This document shows positions 11,994 through 23,208 of a stretch of DNA of 64,000 bases, one piece after another. Position 1 is the stretch's first letter, and each line of letters starts with the position of its first letter. The position numbers and the translations under genes were made by a program. The stretch is taken from positions 57,631,919 through 57,695,918 of the forward strand of contig OZ038385.1 of the NCBI GenBank assembly GCA_964036045.1. The letters are read 5' to 3'. The notes below the pieces were generated by a model. It did not search any database, was not told where the DNA came from, and saw only the letters and a program-made list of their open reading frames with translations. The stretch is from Eutreptiella sp. 'Long Island Sound 2002'. Lineage: Eukaryota; Euglenozoa; Euglenophyceae; Eutreptiales; Eutreptiaceae.

Positions 11994-12819
11994 GTATGTT
12001 TTTGTCCCAAGGCACACCATTGTTCGGGCATCTTCTGTTCCAGAGGATCCAACAAACGACGACGTGGCTGTGCATGGAGGGTGCTATTGGCAATTATGAC
12101 CAGCATCGGCTACCATGGAATGTTGGTGTCAGACGCGGACTGCAGGATAGCATGCTCCAGTCACTACTGCAACCACAGGACACCCCTATAGCATTGTAGA
12201 TCAAGCCCACAACAGCTGGAAGGGGTGTATTGTTGATGTGTGTACCATCTGTTTCTGTCAGTGCAGTGGCAGGGGGGCTCTGTATGAAACCTTGTATGAA
12301 ACCTTCGCTGCACTCGCCCCCCCCCCCTTCTTGATAAATATGGAGTAGTGCTAGAGACCTGGGCCCTGCTGCCCTGGCTTGCAGGGGCTACAAGGTGCAG
12401 AAATTAGGACCCTGGGACAGCATCAGACTAAAAGTTAAAAATTTCTGGCTTGCCAGCAAGGGCCGCAAGGTGCAGAAATTGGGACCCTGGGTGTGGTTCT
12501 GTGGGGGCCGTTCAAGGGGAAAAAGTTGGGTGAACATCCCAAAAATATTGAATCGTCCGCGCACCCTGCACGCACAGTGCGTCAACGCCCCCTTTCAGCA
12601 GGCAGAAATAAGGCAACAATGAGGGCGACCCCAAAAACGCTCCGTGTTGGCATAATTCCGAACGACCCCGATTCAAGGCAGTCACCATGATTGCTCAACC
12701 AAAAAGTAATCAGAAATGCAGTGCACAGATGTATGGAAGTGTATGACTCTGCCCCATGTTTTTGGGCGCCCAAAGTGCAATGTGATGTGTCACTCTGAAA
12801 CAGCGTACAAGACAACAAA

Positions 12820-13111
12820 CTGGAATGCAAGATAAAACAGAATCGGTGTTGGTTCACCAGTTCTTCAGGGAGAAATTGAGAACGCCCAGGATAATCCCCC
12901 CCCCCCCCCTTGTCTGTGGCGATATGCCTGAAATGAGCCAGCAAGCAGAGAGGGGGGTAAGACGAGGCAGAGACTCTGGGGAGAGAGGGACAGAGAGAAC
13001 GGGTGGGGAGGGTGAGAAGGAAGAAAAACCCCCTGGGGAGGGTGAGGAGAAAGAGAAAACCCCTTGGGAGGGTGAAGAGGGCGAGACACTGAGAGAGAGA
13101 GAGAGGGCGAG

Positions 13112-13166
<55 letters not shown>

Positions 13167-13190
13167 CGCAGAGCAAGGGTTAGAGACTAA
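12820..13190. repeat. GA-rich low-complexity tract within intron
   Basis: It contains a C run at about 12897-12909, degenerate CCTGGGGAGGGTGA-type repeats at 13000-13085 and a long (GA)n run at 13090-13163. Arg-Glu and Leu-Ser ORFs across it are artefacts. It lies in the inferred intron 11994-16236. Confidence 0.85.
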
Positions 13191-13424
13191 CCGGCACTGT
13201 GGGAGGGTGGTGGGTGCGAGCTGACCCAGAGGTACAGATGGCCAAAGCACAATCAAAAGCCACCTGGAGTGGTACGGAACTGGTCTGCGCTGCAGTGTAG
13301 CAAGGCAAAACACTGAACTGAGTGGTGATGACCATGCGCCTGTGACACGGGGGCGTATGCGAACCCAGTATCCGTTGCCTCATGGCCCCTTGTCTGTTGG
13401 TCTGCGAAAGCAGCACACTAGTAT

Positions 13425-14313
13425 TTGAGAAATCAAGTTAAACATAATGCGTCCTTGCCTACGCATGAACAGCAATGGACAAGAGTACTCTCTCAACTCA
13501 TTGCTTGGGAACCGCTTCAGGCTATCAGTGATTCATTAGTTCAGTTCCATGATGCAATAGCAACCCTCCTGCAAACAGGGTTGCTTCCAACCAAGCCAAT
13601 ACTAGTCTGTAAAAACAGTTCCCTCGAAGTTGCAACCAGGGAAAAGAAGAGACAAAGAACCCAGGAAAGGAAACGGCAACTGGCGCAGGAGGCCAAAGTC
13701 CTAATAGCCCAGCTTGAGGACGAAGGCTGGCACCTTGCCTTCACGGATGGCTCCGCCAAACATCATCCCAGAATTGGTTGGGTTGCCAGTTTTGGGTGTG
13801 TGGTTATGGGACAATGGGAAACCAAAGGATTCCTACACAATCCAAAAGTCAACATTGCAGACTGGGCCGGACTGTCCAACCCAACCTGCTGACCTCCACC
13901 TGTAGGCTGCTCCCCGTAAGCCATGATAGACATACGAGAGTCCATGATGACTGCTAAAAAAATTTTCTGCAGAGCGGAAATGACTCAAGACAGAGATAAC
14001 TAGAGATAACTGCCTGCAGCTCTGCTAGGTTGTTTGTCTGAGTTGGCTAAGAGTGCGAAGTCACACAGACATTCCAAGCAATGAGAGGGCAGACGTCCTC
14101 GCGGAGGAGGGGAGAATCAGCTCACCGTTATATCATGTTCTAGCTTTGCCTGAAAGGCCGACTGTCAGTTTAGAGCTACCTTCTACCCCAACTCCAAGAA
14201 GGGCCCCAGCGGTACCCAGGTCAATTGATATTCAGGATGTAATTACCCCTTCTAGGGACACACCAGCGTTGAATGGGCCGACGTTATGGCATATAGGACG
14301 TCAGGGCTTTTGA
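13425..14313 (+). pseudogene. Decayed non-LTR-type RNase H domain
   Basis: The first open part (to 13892) contains L-A-F-T-D-G-S-A-K, the expected first strand and catalytic Asp of RNase H, followed by G-W-V-A-S-F-G. After a frame change and about 160 bp of unreadable sequence, 14053 onward reads H-T-D-I-P-S-N-E-R-A-D-V-L-A-E-E-G, matching the C-terminal H-x-x-x-x-N-x-x-A-D-x-L-A motif. The middle, with the catalytic Glu and second Asp, is missing. This arrangement is typical of a LINE remnant. It lies in the intron of the SAND-like gene model. Confidence 0.6.
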
Positions 14314-14984
14314 CTTCATTGCCCCCAAATGTCTCGACTTTTCCGATCATATTATGTCCACTATTTGTGAGAATGAAGTGTCCGAGAATTCACCTTGATC
14401 CACCTCAGCCGAATCAATCTCTTCAGAAGACAGAGCAAGCACAGTAAGTCTGCATAGCTGTGATATCGCTGATGACCCCGAAGAACCTTGGGTAGCCCTG
14501 GGGCTGACAGCGATGCATACTCCTGCTCAGCCTCGCCGCAAACAGAGGCTCAACACCCCAAGTACAGATGCCAGCTCTCAGCCGTGTGGCAGCAACCAAT
14601 TGTCTTTCTCGTCAGGGTGTCACACACCTATCACAGAGTCTGATTAATGCCTTATCGACCACCCACAAGATTACCCTCCCCTACCTCATGAAGAATCTCC
14701 CTTAACCCTCCCTGGTTACTGGCGGTCTGGCCTCACTTGGCCAAGTAGTGTTAGCGCAAGTACGGTGAGTAGGATAGACGGTGAAGCCCTGGGCGCCCAA
14801 CCTATACTGTATGACGCAAACACGCATGTGTTGACAAAACAGGCCAAAGGTTGTTACATGGCATAGGTGGATCACTCTTGTACATCATGATGATTCTCTT
14901 CAAGAACTGCCGAACATTGCTGCATGTGCATACTAGGACGTGCATATATGGAGCGCTTTTGTGACCTGCTTGCGCCCCCCCCCC

Positions 14985-15556
14985 CCCGGGGGGGGGGGAG
15001 ACCGTCACTTCACTGTTTTGCTAGGCAATATCTATTGCGGTGGTTTGTGTTCCCCATCTGTTAGACACACATTTTTACATTGCTTTCCAATTTCTTCAAA
15101 TCAGTCACCTGTGTGATATTATCTCTCCAAAGGCGGTGTACAAGGTGCCGTGTCCCTTTTTCACACCCAAGATGTTTTCTCCCGGTGACCGTGTATGGTA
15201 CCACACTTGGTGCACATGTGTTGGCCACTGTTGTGGAGCCTTCACCAAATGGGCCGCAGTTCTGCCACATTCGGCACATACGCCCTGGTGGGTTCACTCA
15301 AGTGGATCATGAGAGTGCTCACTCAAGTGGATCATGAGAGTGCTCAACTCTCAAGGCTCGAGGCTGTGGTGGTTGCATCACCCAAGTCTCCAGAGTCGCC
15401 GGACATTACCCCCATGGCTTTGCAACCCCAAACGCTGGCTGTTTGCTTGCATCAGTGGAGGGTACCACAGTCTGCCGTGAAATACCCTTGCAATCCTCCC
15501 CTCCTGCCAGGGGGGAGACCGTCATTTGGTGACCGTCTCCCCCCCCCCCCCCCAGG
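14985..15556. mobile_element. Candidate TIR element with poly-G/poly-C ends
   Basis: The left end reads GGGGGAGACCGTCACTTCAC. The right end, in reverse complement, reads GGGGGAGACGGTCACCAAAT. The arms match over about 15 bases with one difference, and both are bordered by C/G runs that can themselves fold back. Related G-run plus GACCGTC words occur near 33237, 47953 and 63790. No target duplication could be confirmed because of the homopolymers. Confidence 0.35.
15295..15348. repeat. 25-bp tandem duplication
   Basis: Two adjacent copies of CTCAAGTGGATCATGAGAGT followed by GCTCA, identical by eye. Confidence 0.9.
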
Positions 15557-16236
15557 GGGCGACCGTCGAGCGCCCTGGGGGCAGATTCCAAGGGGGGGGG
15601 GTAGCAAGGGGTGACAACGGGACCCCCGCAACCAGGCTGTTTCCCACAGGTGTTGAGTACCCTCATTTGGAGGATGCATAGGGTGAATGGGAAAGGAAAT
15701 GGGTGCTCCTGCTTGGGATTGTGATGTGTTGCCTGTGCGAAGTGCGTTACCTTTGTGGGCTTCAAGGCATTTGCCAATTCAGCTGTATTTGCAATCAACC
15801 TTTCCCATCCTTTCTGCCAACGCTTCAATGTGACCTGCAAAGATAATTGCAGTTGCTTGTGTGCCCTTCATCTGAGTTACCTTGTTTTCAGCCACAAACA
15901 TCACACCACACTCTCCAATCAGTCAGTAAGAACCATGCCATCCAATTCTTGGTTACTGGCAGCATTTCCAAGTCGGAGAATGGCCCACAGGGGATATGGC
16001 CAGCTGCACCGTTTCAGTGATTCTCAGGAATGGGGCATCTTCTGAGGGACTCAATATCATGTTAACAGCCAAGAGGCTGGTCTATGCGTGGAGAACACAC
16101 ACATACACAGGGTTACATCGCTCAGGCTTCATCTCAACATTTGCTGTTGGTCTCTGTCATTCATCCTGTCCCTGCCTGCAACCCTACTGTGGTATTTGCT
16201 GCCAGCCTCTGTTGATCTGTTGCACGCCACTTGCAG

Positions 16237-16433
16237 GTGGGGTTGCCATGAAAGGTCCATGCTTCGAGGCACACCATGGCAAGGCCAAGTCCAAGAAATG
16301 GAAGTATACTGTCAAGATGCTGGGGTCAGAGGCAGCGCAGCACTTGCAGCGCCTGGCCCGCAACAAAGTGGAGCAACTTGACAATCAATTGAGGACTGCA
16401 GTTGTTGAGGGCAGTGATTCGGAAACAGCGAAG
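16237..16433 (+). CDS. SAND-like protein, exon encoding C-terminal half of the domain
   Basis: A good acceptor (pyrimidine-rich GCCACTTGCAG, AG at 16235-16236) opens an exon whose first two bases complete the codon left by the donor at 11993, so the phases agree (1 to 1). The frame reads P-C-F-E-A-H-H-G-K-A-K-S-K-K-W-K-Y-T-V-K-M, the hallmark of the second half of a SAND-like domain, then a helical Q-H-L-Q-R-L-A-R-N-K-V-E-Q-L segment. The 3' boundary at AAG|GTCTCC is a weak donor, and the frame stays open to 16649, so the end is uncertain. Confidence 0.55.
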
Positions 16434-17293
16434 GTCTCCAGTGCTTGGAGCTTTAGGTGGTGGGATGGTGCCAGGATTTCCCTTCAGATCCTGAAGCCCG
16501 TGGCTTACAACCCCACCGCACCACAGCTGGGAATCCTGCACGTCCTGGGCTGGGGCTTTCAGTTGTTTGGACCACTGACTAGGAGAGCCAGAGTCCCTAT
16601 CTGCAACCACCTGACACAATGTCCAAGTAACCAAGTGTGTCAAATTTGAAGTACATATTGGCAAATATATCCCACCTCTATGTTCCCCCCTCAAAAAAAA
16701 GTTTGGATCTCTGCTCTCTCTCATTGTGCTGGTGAACATTGCTGCATTCGCATACCATGACATGCATGTGCGGAGCATTTTGTGACCTTCCTGCAGCCCA
16801 AAAACAACTCTATCTCTTCCCCCTCTCCCCCTCCTAAGTACTGACTCAAAGAATACACGCACACGCTGTCAAGAGTACTGAAGCCAATCTAGACATTTTT
16901 TTTCGCAGAGGTTGGGAAAGGGCCCAAATTGATTACAAATTGAAGCTTTCACATGATGGAAGTACATGATTCTTTCCAACGTGCATGCCCAAGTGAATGG
17001 TGGTTTGGAAGAATTGGCTGACATAAACACACGGCGGAAGCCACAGAGCCACCACCCCACTTCCAGGGTGGTCCTGGGGAAGAAAGCCAGGTTCTGGCCT
17101 CGAGTGCATATCGCACTGGTCAAGGGGCAACACAGTGACGCACCCCTGGCCTGTACCGAATCTTCTGGTAAAAATGGTGAAACCCTGACATAAACACACA
17201 CATACACACACATACACACACGCGCGCAGCTTGATGGACATGGACAGCCTCCCGGATTTCGTAGAGGTGTTTTTGATAACGCCGTGCGTGCAT

Positions 17294-17697
17294 GCATGGG
17301 TGGATGGATTAGTGGAGGGAGGACAAGCGGGGTATGGGATGTTCTTCCCCTTTGGGAGTACCCCAATGTGAGCCAAACGGTGATAGGCCCACAGACGGGC
17401 AAGGCAGAGATGTTGGCAGTCCGCGCGACCCTGTAGGTGGTGCACAGCAACAAGGATATTCGGTTGTACAGCGTCTCGAAGTGGTGTTTGGAAATGCAGA
17501 GCATCGAACTCTATCAACCAAGGAAGTGGTACTCCAAAAGTAGGCAGCCAAACAAACATTAAGGCCTCTGGGAGGATATATATGCCATGGTTACAATGCG
17601 CACAGGCACATGCAAGGCGATCCATGTGTCTGGGCACAATATAGTGCCCCACAATGATGAAGCCGAAAGGCTGGCAAAAGCAGGGGCGCAGATGTAA
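17294..17697 (+). pseudogene. Broken RNase H domain
   Basis: One frame starts W-V-D-G-L-V-E-G-G-Q-A-G-Y-G-M-F-F (catalytic Asp and the glycine strand). After a frameshift near 17372 a second frame carries Q-T-G-K-A-E-M-L-A-V-R-A (catalytic Glu), an I-R-L-Y-S-V-S segment where D-S is expected (the second Asp is replaced), and H-V-S-G-H-N-I-V-P-H-N-D-E-A-E-R-L-A-K at the C-terminus. In-frame TAG and TAA stops interrupt it. It is a non-LTR-type RNase H remnant and cannot be active as read. Confidence 0.65.
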
Positions 17698-18203
17698 GTA
17701 GTGTGTAAACGTTAAAGTGCGACGCTGCCGACGGTCCACAGAAGGGCGACAGGACAAGCGCAAGCAAAAAACCGTCTGGGGGCGGGGAATCAAGTGGTAG
17801 AGTCAAGCAGCGAGGACGGTACGTGTTCAGTCAGAGACCAGCGGCAGCGCGCAACTGCTAACCTAGGTTCAGGCTAGTGTGCATACACGTGACCTACGTC
17901 GATCGATGTGCCGACAATAGAATGAAAGAATTGACGAGAACTGATTGCGATGAAAACACCCCTGTGAACACTTCGATTGATTTGAAATATTGGACATCAC
18001 ACACACACACACAGGGAGAGCCGGAACACGTCAGCCGACTTCTGTTTGGTGCAGAACACGGGAGAGCTTCCACGGAAATAACATAAGCATGTCGGCTCAG
18101 AGGTTCTGACTTTTTGACCGCAGAGAGCAGGCCAACCAATAAGGTACACACTCGGGTGTACACTTCGGGAATCCTATCTCAGCAAGCAGTCAAACATGGG
18201 TCT

Positions 18204-19868
18204 CCCTCGTTAATAGCACAGGGGCGGTCGGCGCGCCCGCTGTTTGCCTGCCCCGCAGCCATGCTGTTTCAAATGAGGCAGCTGGAGGCGCATTGCCGCG
18301 AGCTATGGACGCGGTGCTTGGCGCGGCCGGGAAGGGGAAGGCAGGATATGTTCTTGCTGGATTACCTGCCGCCGGCGGGACCAGGGCGGCAGCCACTGCG
18401 GCCATTTCAGCGATTGCCGCGCCGGCTGGTGCAGCGCGACCGGCACGGGGCGGGCGACGGGAGCGCGGGGCGCGCGGCGGCGCCGCCGCAGGTGGCCCTG
18501 TGCGCGAGGCACCGGGCCCCTCCTTGTGCCGCCTGCGCGCAGCGTGGAGCGGAGCACTGCTGCCGGCGGGCGCACGAAGGGCACCGCATGGATGCGGCGC
18601 AAGCGCGCGTGGCAGCGCGCGCGTTGCGGGCGTGGCTGCAGCCCGCACCGCCCGCCGGGGCCGGGCCGGCGGTGGCTTCACAGCCCGTGCGGGATCCGCC
18701 GCGCGGCCGCAAGCGCTCCCGCTCGCGGTCCTCATCACCGGAGCGAGCGACGCGACGAGCGCACCCGGCGTCGCGCGAGTGCGCGCGCCACCCGGGGGAA
18801 ACTTCCGACCCCCCCCCTCGCGTCTCGATGGGGGGGGCACACAGCCTGAGCGGCTCAGGTATGTTGGATTGGCGGGGGGAGCTCCGGCGGCCCTTGCCGC
18901 TCCCCCCCCCCTCACTCCCCCCGGGGAGAGCGCCAGGGCAGGGGGGGGCAGCAGGGGGGCGGCCGCAGGTGCCACAGGCGCCGGCAGGTAGCCCGGGCGG
19001 CCGCAATATGGGGGGAGGGGGCGCCCTGTCCCCCTCCCCCCCCTCTACCTCCCCCCCCTCCTCCTCCCAGGGGCTGGCGGACATTTTTGGGAACATTTCC
19101 CGCCAGCTGACGGTGGCCCGGGCGGGAGTCCCGGCCCCCGGGGTGGGCACAGGCCGCCCCCCAGGGGTAGCGGACTCTTCTTCAGGGGGGGGGCAGGAGA
19201 CGCTGACAGACCCCCACCCCACAGGGGACGGCTCCAGGGGGGCCGTAGCGGCGACGTCCGCCGCTCGGGCGGGGCAAGACCCCTCTCCAGGGGCAGTCAC
19301 AGGGCGTCAGGGAGAGTCCCAGCCCCCCTCCCCCCCACAGAAGAGGGCGCAGCGGGCAGGGGGAAAAAGGGTGGGGCAGCCGCGGCGCCCCATGCAGACC
19401 CTGTGCGATGAGCACAGGGCCCCAGCATGCAAGTCATGCAAGGGGCACAGGGGGGTGCGGCATTGCTGCAGCCGCCATCACGAGGGGCACCCCAGGGTGT
19501 TGGGGGGAGGACAACGGTGCCTGCCGGTGCAGGGGGGGGGCTACAGCAGCGAGCAGGCGTGTTGACCTCCGGAGGGTCGGCGATTATGCCAGCCCCCGTG
19601 ACCGGGGGGGAGGGGGGAGGCCCAGCAGGGCAGGGGACGGCGGCGTCGCCCCGCGGCGGCACTCGGGGCCCCGATAAGGGCCACGGGAGGGCCTCCGAGG
19701 AGGGCACATAGCCACAGGAAGGCGTCCTTCCGCCGCGCCGCGACATACCGGGGGGCCGGGGGTGGGATAGGGCAGGCTTCAGGCAGGCTCTAACCCGCTA
19801 ACCCCTAACCCTCCCGTCGCAAGAGCGGCCAGGACATAAATAGCCATCAACCCTCGTTAATAGCACAG
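18204..19868 (+). mobile_element. GC-rich insertion flanked by an 18-bp target duplication
   Basis: The sequence CCCTCGTTAATAGCACAG occurs exactly at 18204-18221 and again at 19851-19868. The 1629 bp between are strikingly GC-rich against moderate-GC flanks. An 18-bp direct repeat with no terminal inverted repeats is the usual footprint of target-primed retrotransposition or of a retrocopied mRNA. There is no poly-A tail; the 3' end instead carries telomere-like TAACCC words (about 19790-19815). The insert holds one complete ORF. Confidence 0.75.
18261..19565 (+). CDS. 434-aa GC-rich protein with duplicated Cys/His motif
   Basis: I chose ATG 18261 because it is the first in-frame ATG inside the insertion, 39 bp from its left edge; the frame is open further left only into flanking DNA. 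A Cys/His motif appears at residues 81-108 (C-x2-H-R-A-P-P-C-x2-C, then H-C-C, then H-E-G-H) and again at about 382-411 (C-x2-H-R-A-P-A-C-x2-C, then H-C-C, then H-E-G-H-P). The 270-residue linker is rich in Pro, Gly, Ser and Arg, including an R-S-R-S-R-S-S-S run. The motif resembles a B-box-type zinc finger, but the spacing is not standard. Function unknown. It could be the ORF1 of a retroelement or a retrocopied host gene. Confidence 0.55.
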   Translation: MLFQMRQLEAHCRELWTRCLARPGRGRQDMFLLDYLPPAGPGRQPLRPFQRLPRRLVQRDRHGAGDGSAGRAAAPPQVALCARHRAPPCAACAQRGAEHCCRRAHEGHRMDAAQARVAARALRAWLQPAPPAGAGPAVASQPVRDPPRGRKRSRSRSSSPERATRRAHPASRECARHPGETSDPPPRVSMGGAHSLSGSGMLDWRGELRRPLPLPPPSLPPGRAPGQGGAAGGRPQVPQAPAGSPGGRNMGGGGALSPSPPSTSPPSSSQGLADIFGNISRQLTVARAGVPAPGVGTGRPPGVADSSSGGGQETLTDPHPTGDGSRGAVAATSAARAGQDPSPGAVTGRQGESQPPSPPQKRAQRAGGKRVGQPRRPMQTLCDEHRAPACKSCKGHRGVRHCCSRHHEGHPRVLGGGQRCLPVQGGGYSSEQAC

Positions 19869-22800
19869 AGCACACACACACACACACATATGGTTTTGTC
19901 ACGTGCTGCAAGCACATGTATATCTATTTGCTACGGGAGCTTCACAGTGCTTACTATGAAGTCATATCGCTCAGCATCAAAGATATTTCACCACACATAC
20001 CACTTTGATTGGATTGGTAAATTTGCTTCCCATACACACGGATACCTCTATGGTATTCTGAAAGCACAAAACCAAAATCAGTGTGAGCTGGACTGCTAGC
20101 AACCACGTGCATACACGCGATGGACCTCCCAAGATTGGAGAACCTAACAAAAATGCTTGCTTGTTTTTTTTCGTTGCTCTTGAAACCACCATGGGTTGTA
20201 TTCGCATGTGCATGCACAACCTTGAAGCAAGGAAACAGCATGTTGCTAGAAAGGGTACAAAAGATGCTAGGTTGTTACCAATGTCGACAGCGCTGCAATG
20301 AATGCGAAAAATGATACTGGCAATCTCACACGCTAGCCGGTTTGCATTTGTGACCTTGCTTGCATGTACATTAACATATTTTAGGAGAAATTGCAAAGAA
20401 ATAGTCAAACAAGCGATTTTTGAGGTGTTTCAGCACATGAAAAACATGTATCGTTTTCAATGCATTATGGGCAAACATCTCTTCCCCGATTTCTGGCACT
20501 GCCGCAACGAACAATGATCCTTCCAAAAGATTGTGACTTTGTTAAAATTTTGTCTATGACATCAAGTCCATGACTGTTTTGGTTGGCTGGAAGGTCACCT
20601 CCAATAACTACCTGAAAGGACCCCACTGCTGCTTGTGAAGCATAGCCATCCAAACAGATTTATGCATGCCTCTACAGATAAGGATAAGGATGAGGACGAG
20701 GATGAGGATGAGGATGCTCGCCTCAAACCTGTGCCAGTTGACCAATTGCACAGAAAACAATGGCAGCGTGCAACCCTTGGAAGAAAAAACGGAAACTTTG
20801 CACGTTGTGGCTGACCATGATTGACCATGCAAACATCTTGGTGCAGAAATGGGATGAAAACCAGCACACTAACCAACAAGTTGTTTGTCGTCAGCAACCA
20901 ATATTGGAGTGCAGTGCTCAGAGATAAACAAAACTGCTGGTCTGAATTTCACAAGCGCAAATTCCCCATACACAACAAACTGAAAATCCTGAGTAGTCTA
21001 CATCATAGACACCTGGGATATTAGCGGCACACTAACTCAAGAAACCTGTTGCCCTGATGCTCCAATTTACACCATTGACATTGCTGTCACCTTAGGCACC
21101 ACATGCTGGGCTGCACCACACCAGGAATCCAAGAGGAGAAGACTTATGACCTAGAATAAAATTTGACAGCTCGCTATCAAAGACCGTTTTTGAGCAGGAA
21201 AGTTGTCCACTCCAAGGTTCTCAAGCACATGCAAACAGTACCCTGCAACACACAGAAGCACTTGCACGCTTGTGCAAGGCAAATTTGTTGTTCCCCAAGA
21301 GTTTCAAAAAACCCAATTCCTTTCAGCAACAAGTATGGTTTGAAATGCAGATTTGTAGTTGTGCATGGTTGGAATTTGATAATGGTCAGCCCACCTCCAT
21401 TGCAACCAATGTATTCTCCGTTCCCAGGACATTGCGGGCACACTCGGGAAAACTTGGTAGAAATTTCCTAGCTGTGTGTTGTAGATTCACCAGAGAGAGA
21501 GACTGATGTAGTTTGCAAACCAGAGTGTTTCGGGAACATGTGATGCATCATTTGTTCATCAATTGATAACGAGGTCCCAAGCACTAACAGTCCATCCCCA
21601 AAGTGGTCCAATTTTCTGCTGCCCTTCCAACCCTTTGCACCCTCTCTCTTTTCAACCTTTTGCAACGCAGCATGGTTGTTCCCCTTGTCCAGGAAGAAAG
21701 GCTGTTCGTGTGTCGACAAATGGAAAAGTCTAAGGACCTGGCTTTCCAGTCTGAGGTTGTAGTTGGAGATTTTCTTACACGAGTCGACATGCTGAACTCT
21801 TGGAGGTTGGCCACTTGCCATCTTTGCTCCCATATAAAGCAAAGCTGTCTTTTTTTTTTTTGCTTGTGGTGCACTTTCATCCATCCCCTTCCAACTATAT
21901 GGTGCCACTGCTGGTCTTTAGGGTAGACTGTTTGTGCAGTTCAGCTAAGGTTTCAACTTTGCTTGCATGTGTGATCTAGTGCACTCTCTGAATGCACCGA
22001 CAGCTTCCTCTGCATCCTGTGTGCTGCATAATGCTGCATGCCATCTGTCTTTAGATGACTGGTTCCACGTTTTCCAGTCTCTTTTTTACTTGGTGCATGG
22101 TACCTCCCCACACCATGGCACCATGCAACTATTAAAACCTTTGCGGATACCTGAAGAGATATGTGTTGTGCATGCTATTCCTGGGCATTTATTTGCCAAC
22201 ACGCTAAGCCAAGCGTACTATGTGCATGCCTGATTTTTTTTTTCATGCTTATTCATGCACAGGTCACATGACTGAAGAGGCAGTGTGCTGTGTTGTCTCT
22301 TGAGTCGTGAACCAACAGTCTGAATGGCCACACTTGATGGGGTTGATGGCGTAGGCACAGCTGTGTGGGGGGCAAATGGGTCTGAAGGGCTGGAAGGATT
22401 TAGTGTGCCAGTGGTGGCGGGCAAAGACCACCAATAAGCAGCATGCTGCAGCATGCCGCAGCAGCTGAAAATGGGAGTCTGCTGATGGGATTTTTGCAAT
22501 ACGCAGCAGCGAAATGCAGCATGCCGCAGCGGCCACTTTTTTTCCCCTGTGGTATATTGGCCCTAGAGCTGATGCATTCCATTTGTGTTTGTCTTTAGTT
22601 GGAGTTCTCTGCGCACTGTTTTCTCTCACAGCCTCTCATTTATCTTCACATGTTCCCCAAGAGCATAATCCTGCAATATAGCACCCTTTTGTTGGCAGCC
22701 AAATGGCACATAGAATGCTCTGCACCTTCCTAGCATTTTCCACTTTTTTGTGCATCAGTGGTCCACAAATGCTCACCTACGCCAGAAATTGCCCATTGTA

Positions 22801-22890
22801 AACAATCTGACCTGCTCCAGGTCTCTCATGTTCAAAAAGATGGTGGCCCTAGGGGGAGAACTGTCACGTGAGTGTAAAAAAATAGTATAT
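19869..22890. other. AT-richer stretch with short, undecided open segments
   Basis: Apart from the acidic segment at 20678-20814, several open segments exist on both strands (e.g. minus 21468-21908, 146 codons; plus 21603-21926), but they overlap each other and lack clear splice sites or motifs. Between 22440 and 22535 the words GCAGCATGC and GCCGCAGC recur. I call no gene here. Confidence 0.45.
20678..20814 (+). CDS. Possible exon with acidic (Asp/Glu/Lys) run
   Basis: After an acceptor-like TCTACAG, one frame reads D-K-D-K-D-E-D-E-D-E-D-E-D then A-R-L-K-P-V-P-V-D-Q-L-H-R-K-Q-W-Q-R to a TGA at 20812-20814. The GATGAG repeat alone could produce the acidic run, but the following 30 codons are not repetitive. 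No family recognised; it could be a terminal exon. Confidence 0.25.
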
Positions 22891-22953
22891 ATGGGTGTCT
22901 GACCGGGGGGGGGGGGTGATTCCGAAAAGGCCGTTTCGGAGAGGTAAGGGGAC

Positions 22954-23162
22954 GTGGAGTGGGAGTGGAGGGTTGTATCCCTCAAAGACATGTTCCCGGG
23001 GGAGCTTCTGGCCCTATGTGTGTGGGAGAAGGATGTGGGACCAGAAGAAGACCTCGGGGGGTGGAGGGATGCGGAGGCCAGCGCCGGGTCGTGGGCAGAC
23101 CGCAGTCGGCGAGACGACGGGGGGGGAGCAAGGAGATGGCCAGCCTGCCCGGGGGGGGTGGC

Positions 23163-23208
<46 letters not shown>

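Noticed and set aside
12582-13313. 243-codon minus-strand ORF
   Set aside because: The core is a Leu-Ser run from the GA tract and the rest has no motif or splice signal.
18190-19300. Several long ORFs in other frames of the GC-rich insertion
   Set aside because: High GC removes stop codons in all frames; only the 18261 frame starts and ends inside the insertion and carries a repeated Cys/His motif.
19785-19817. Interstitial telomere array
   Set aside because: Only three or four irregular TAACCC-like words, too few for an array; kept only as a low-interest note.
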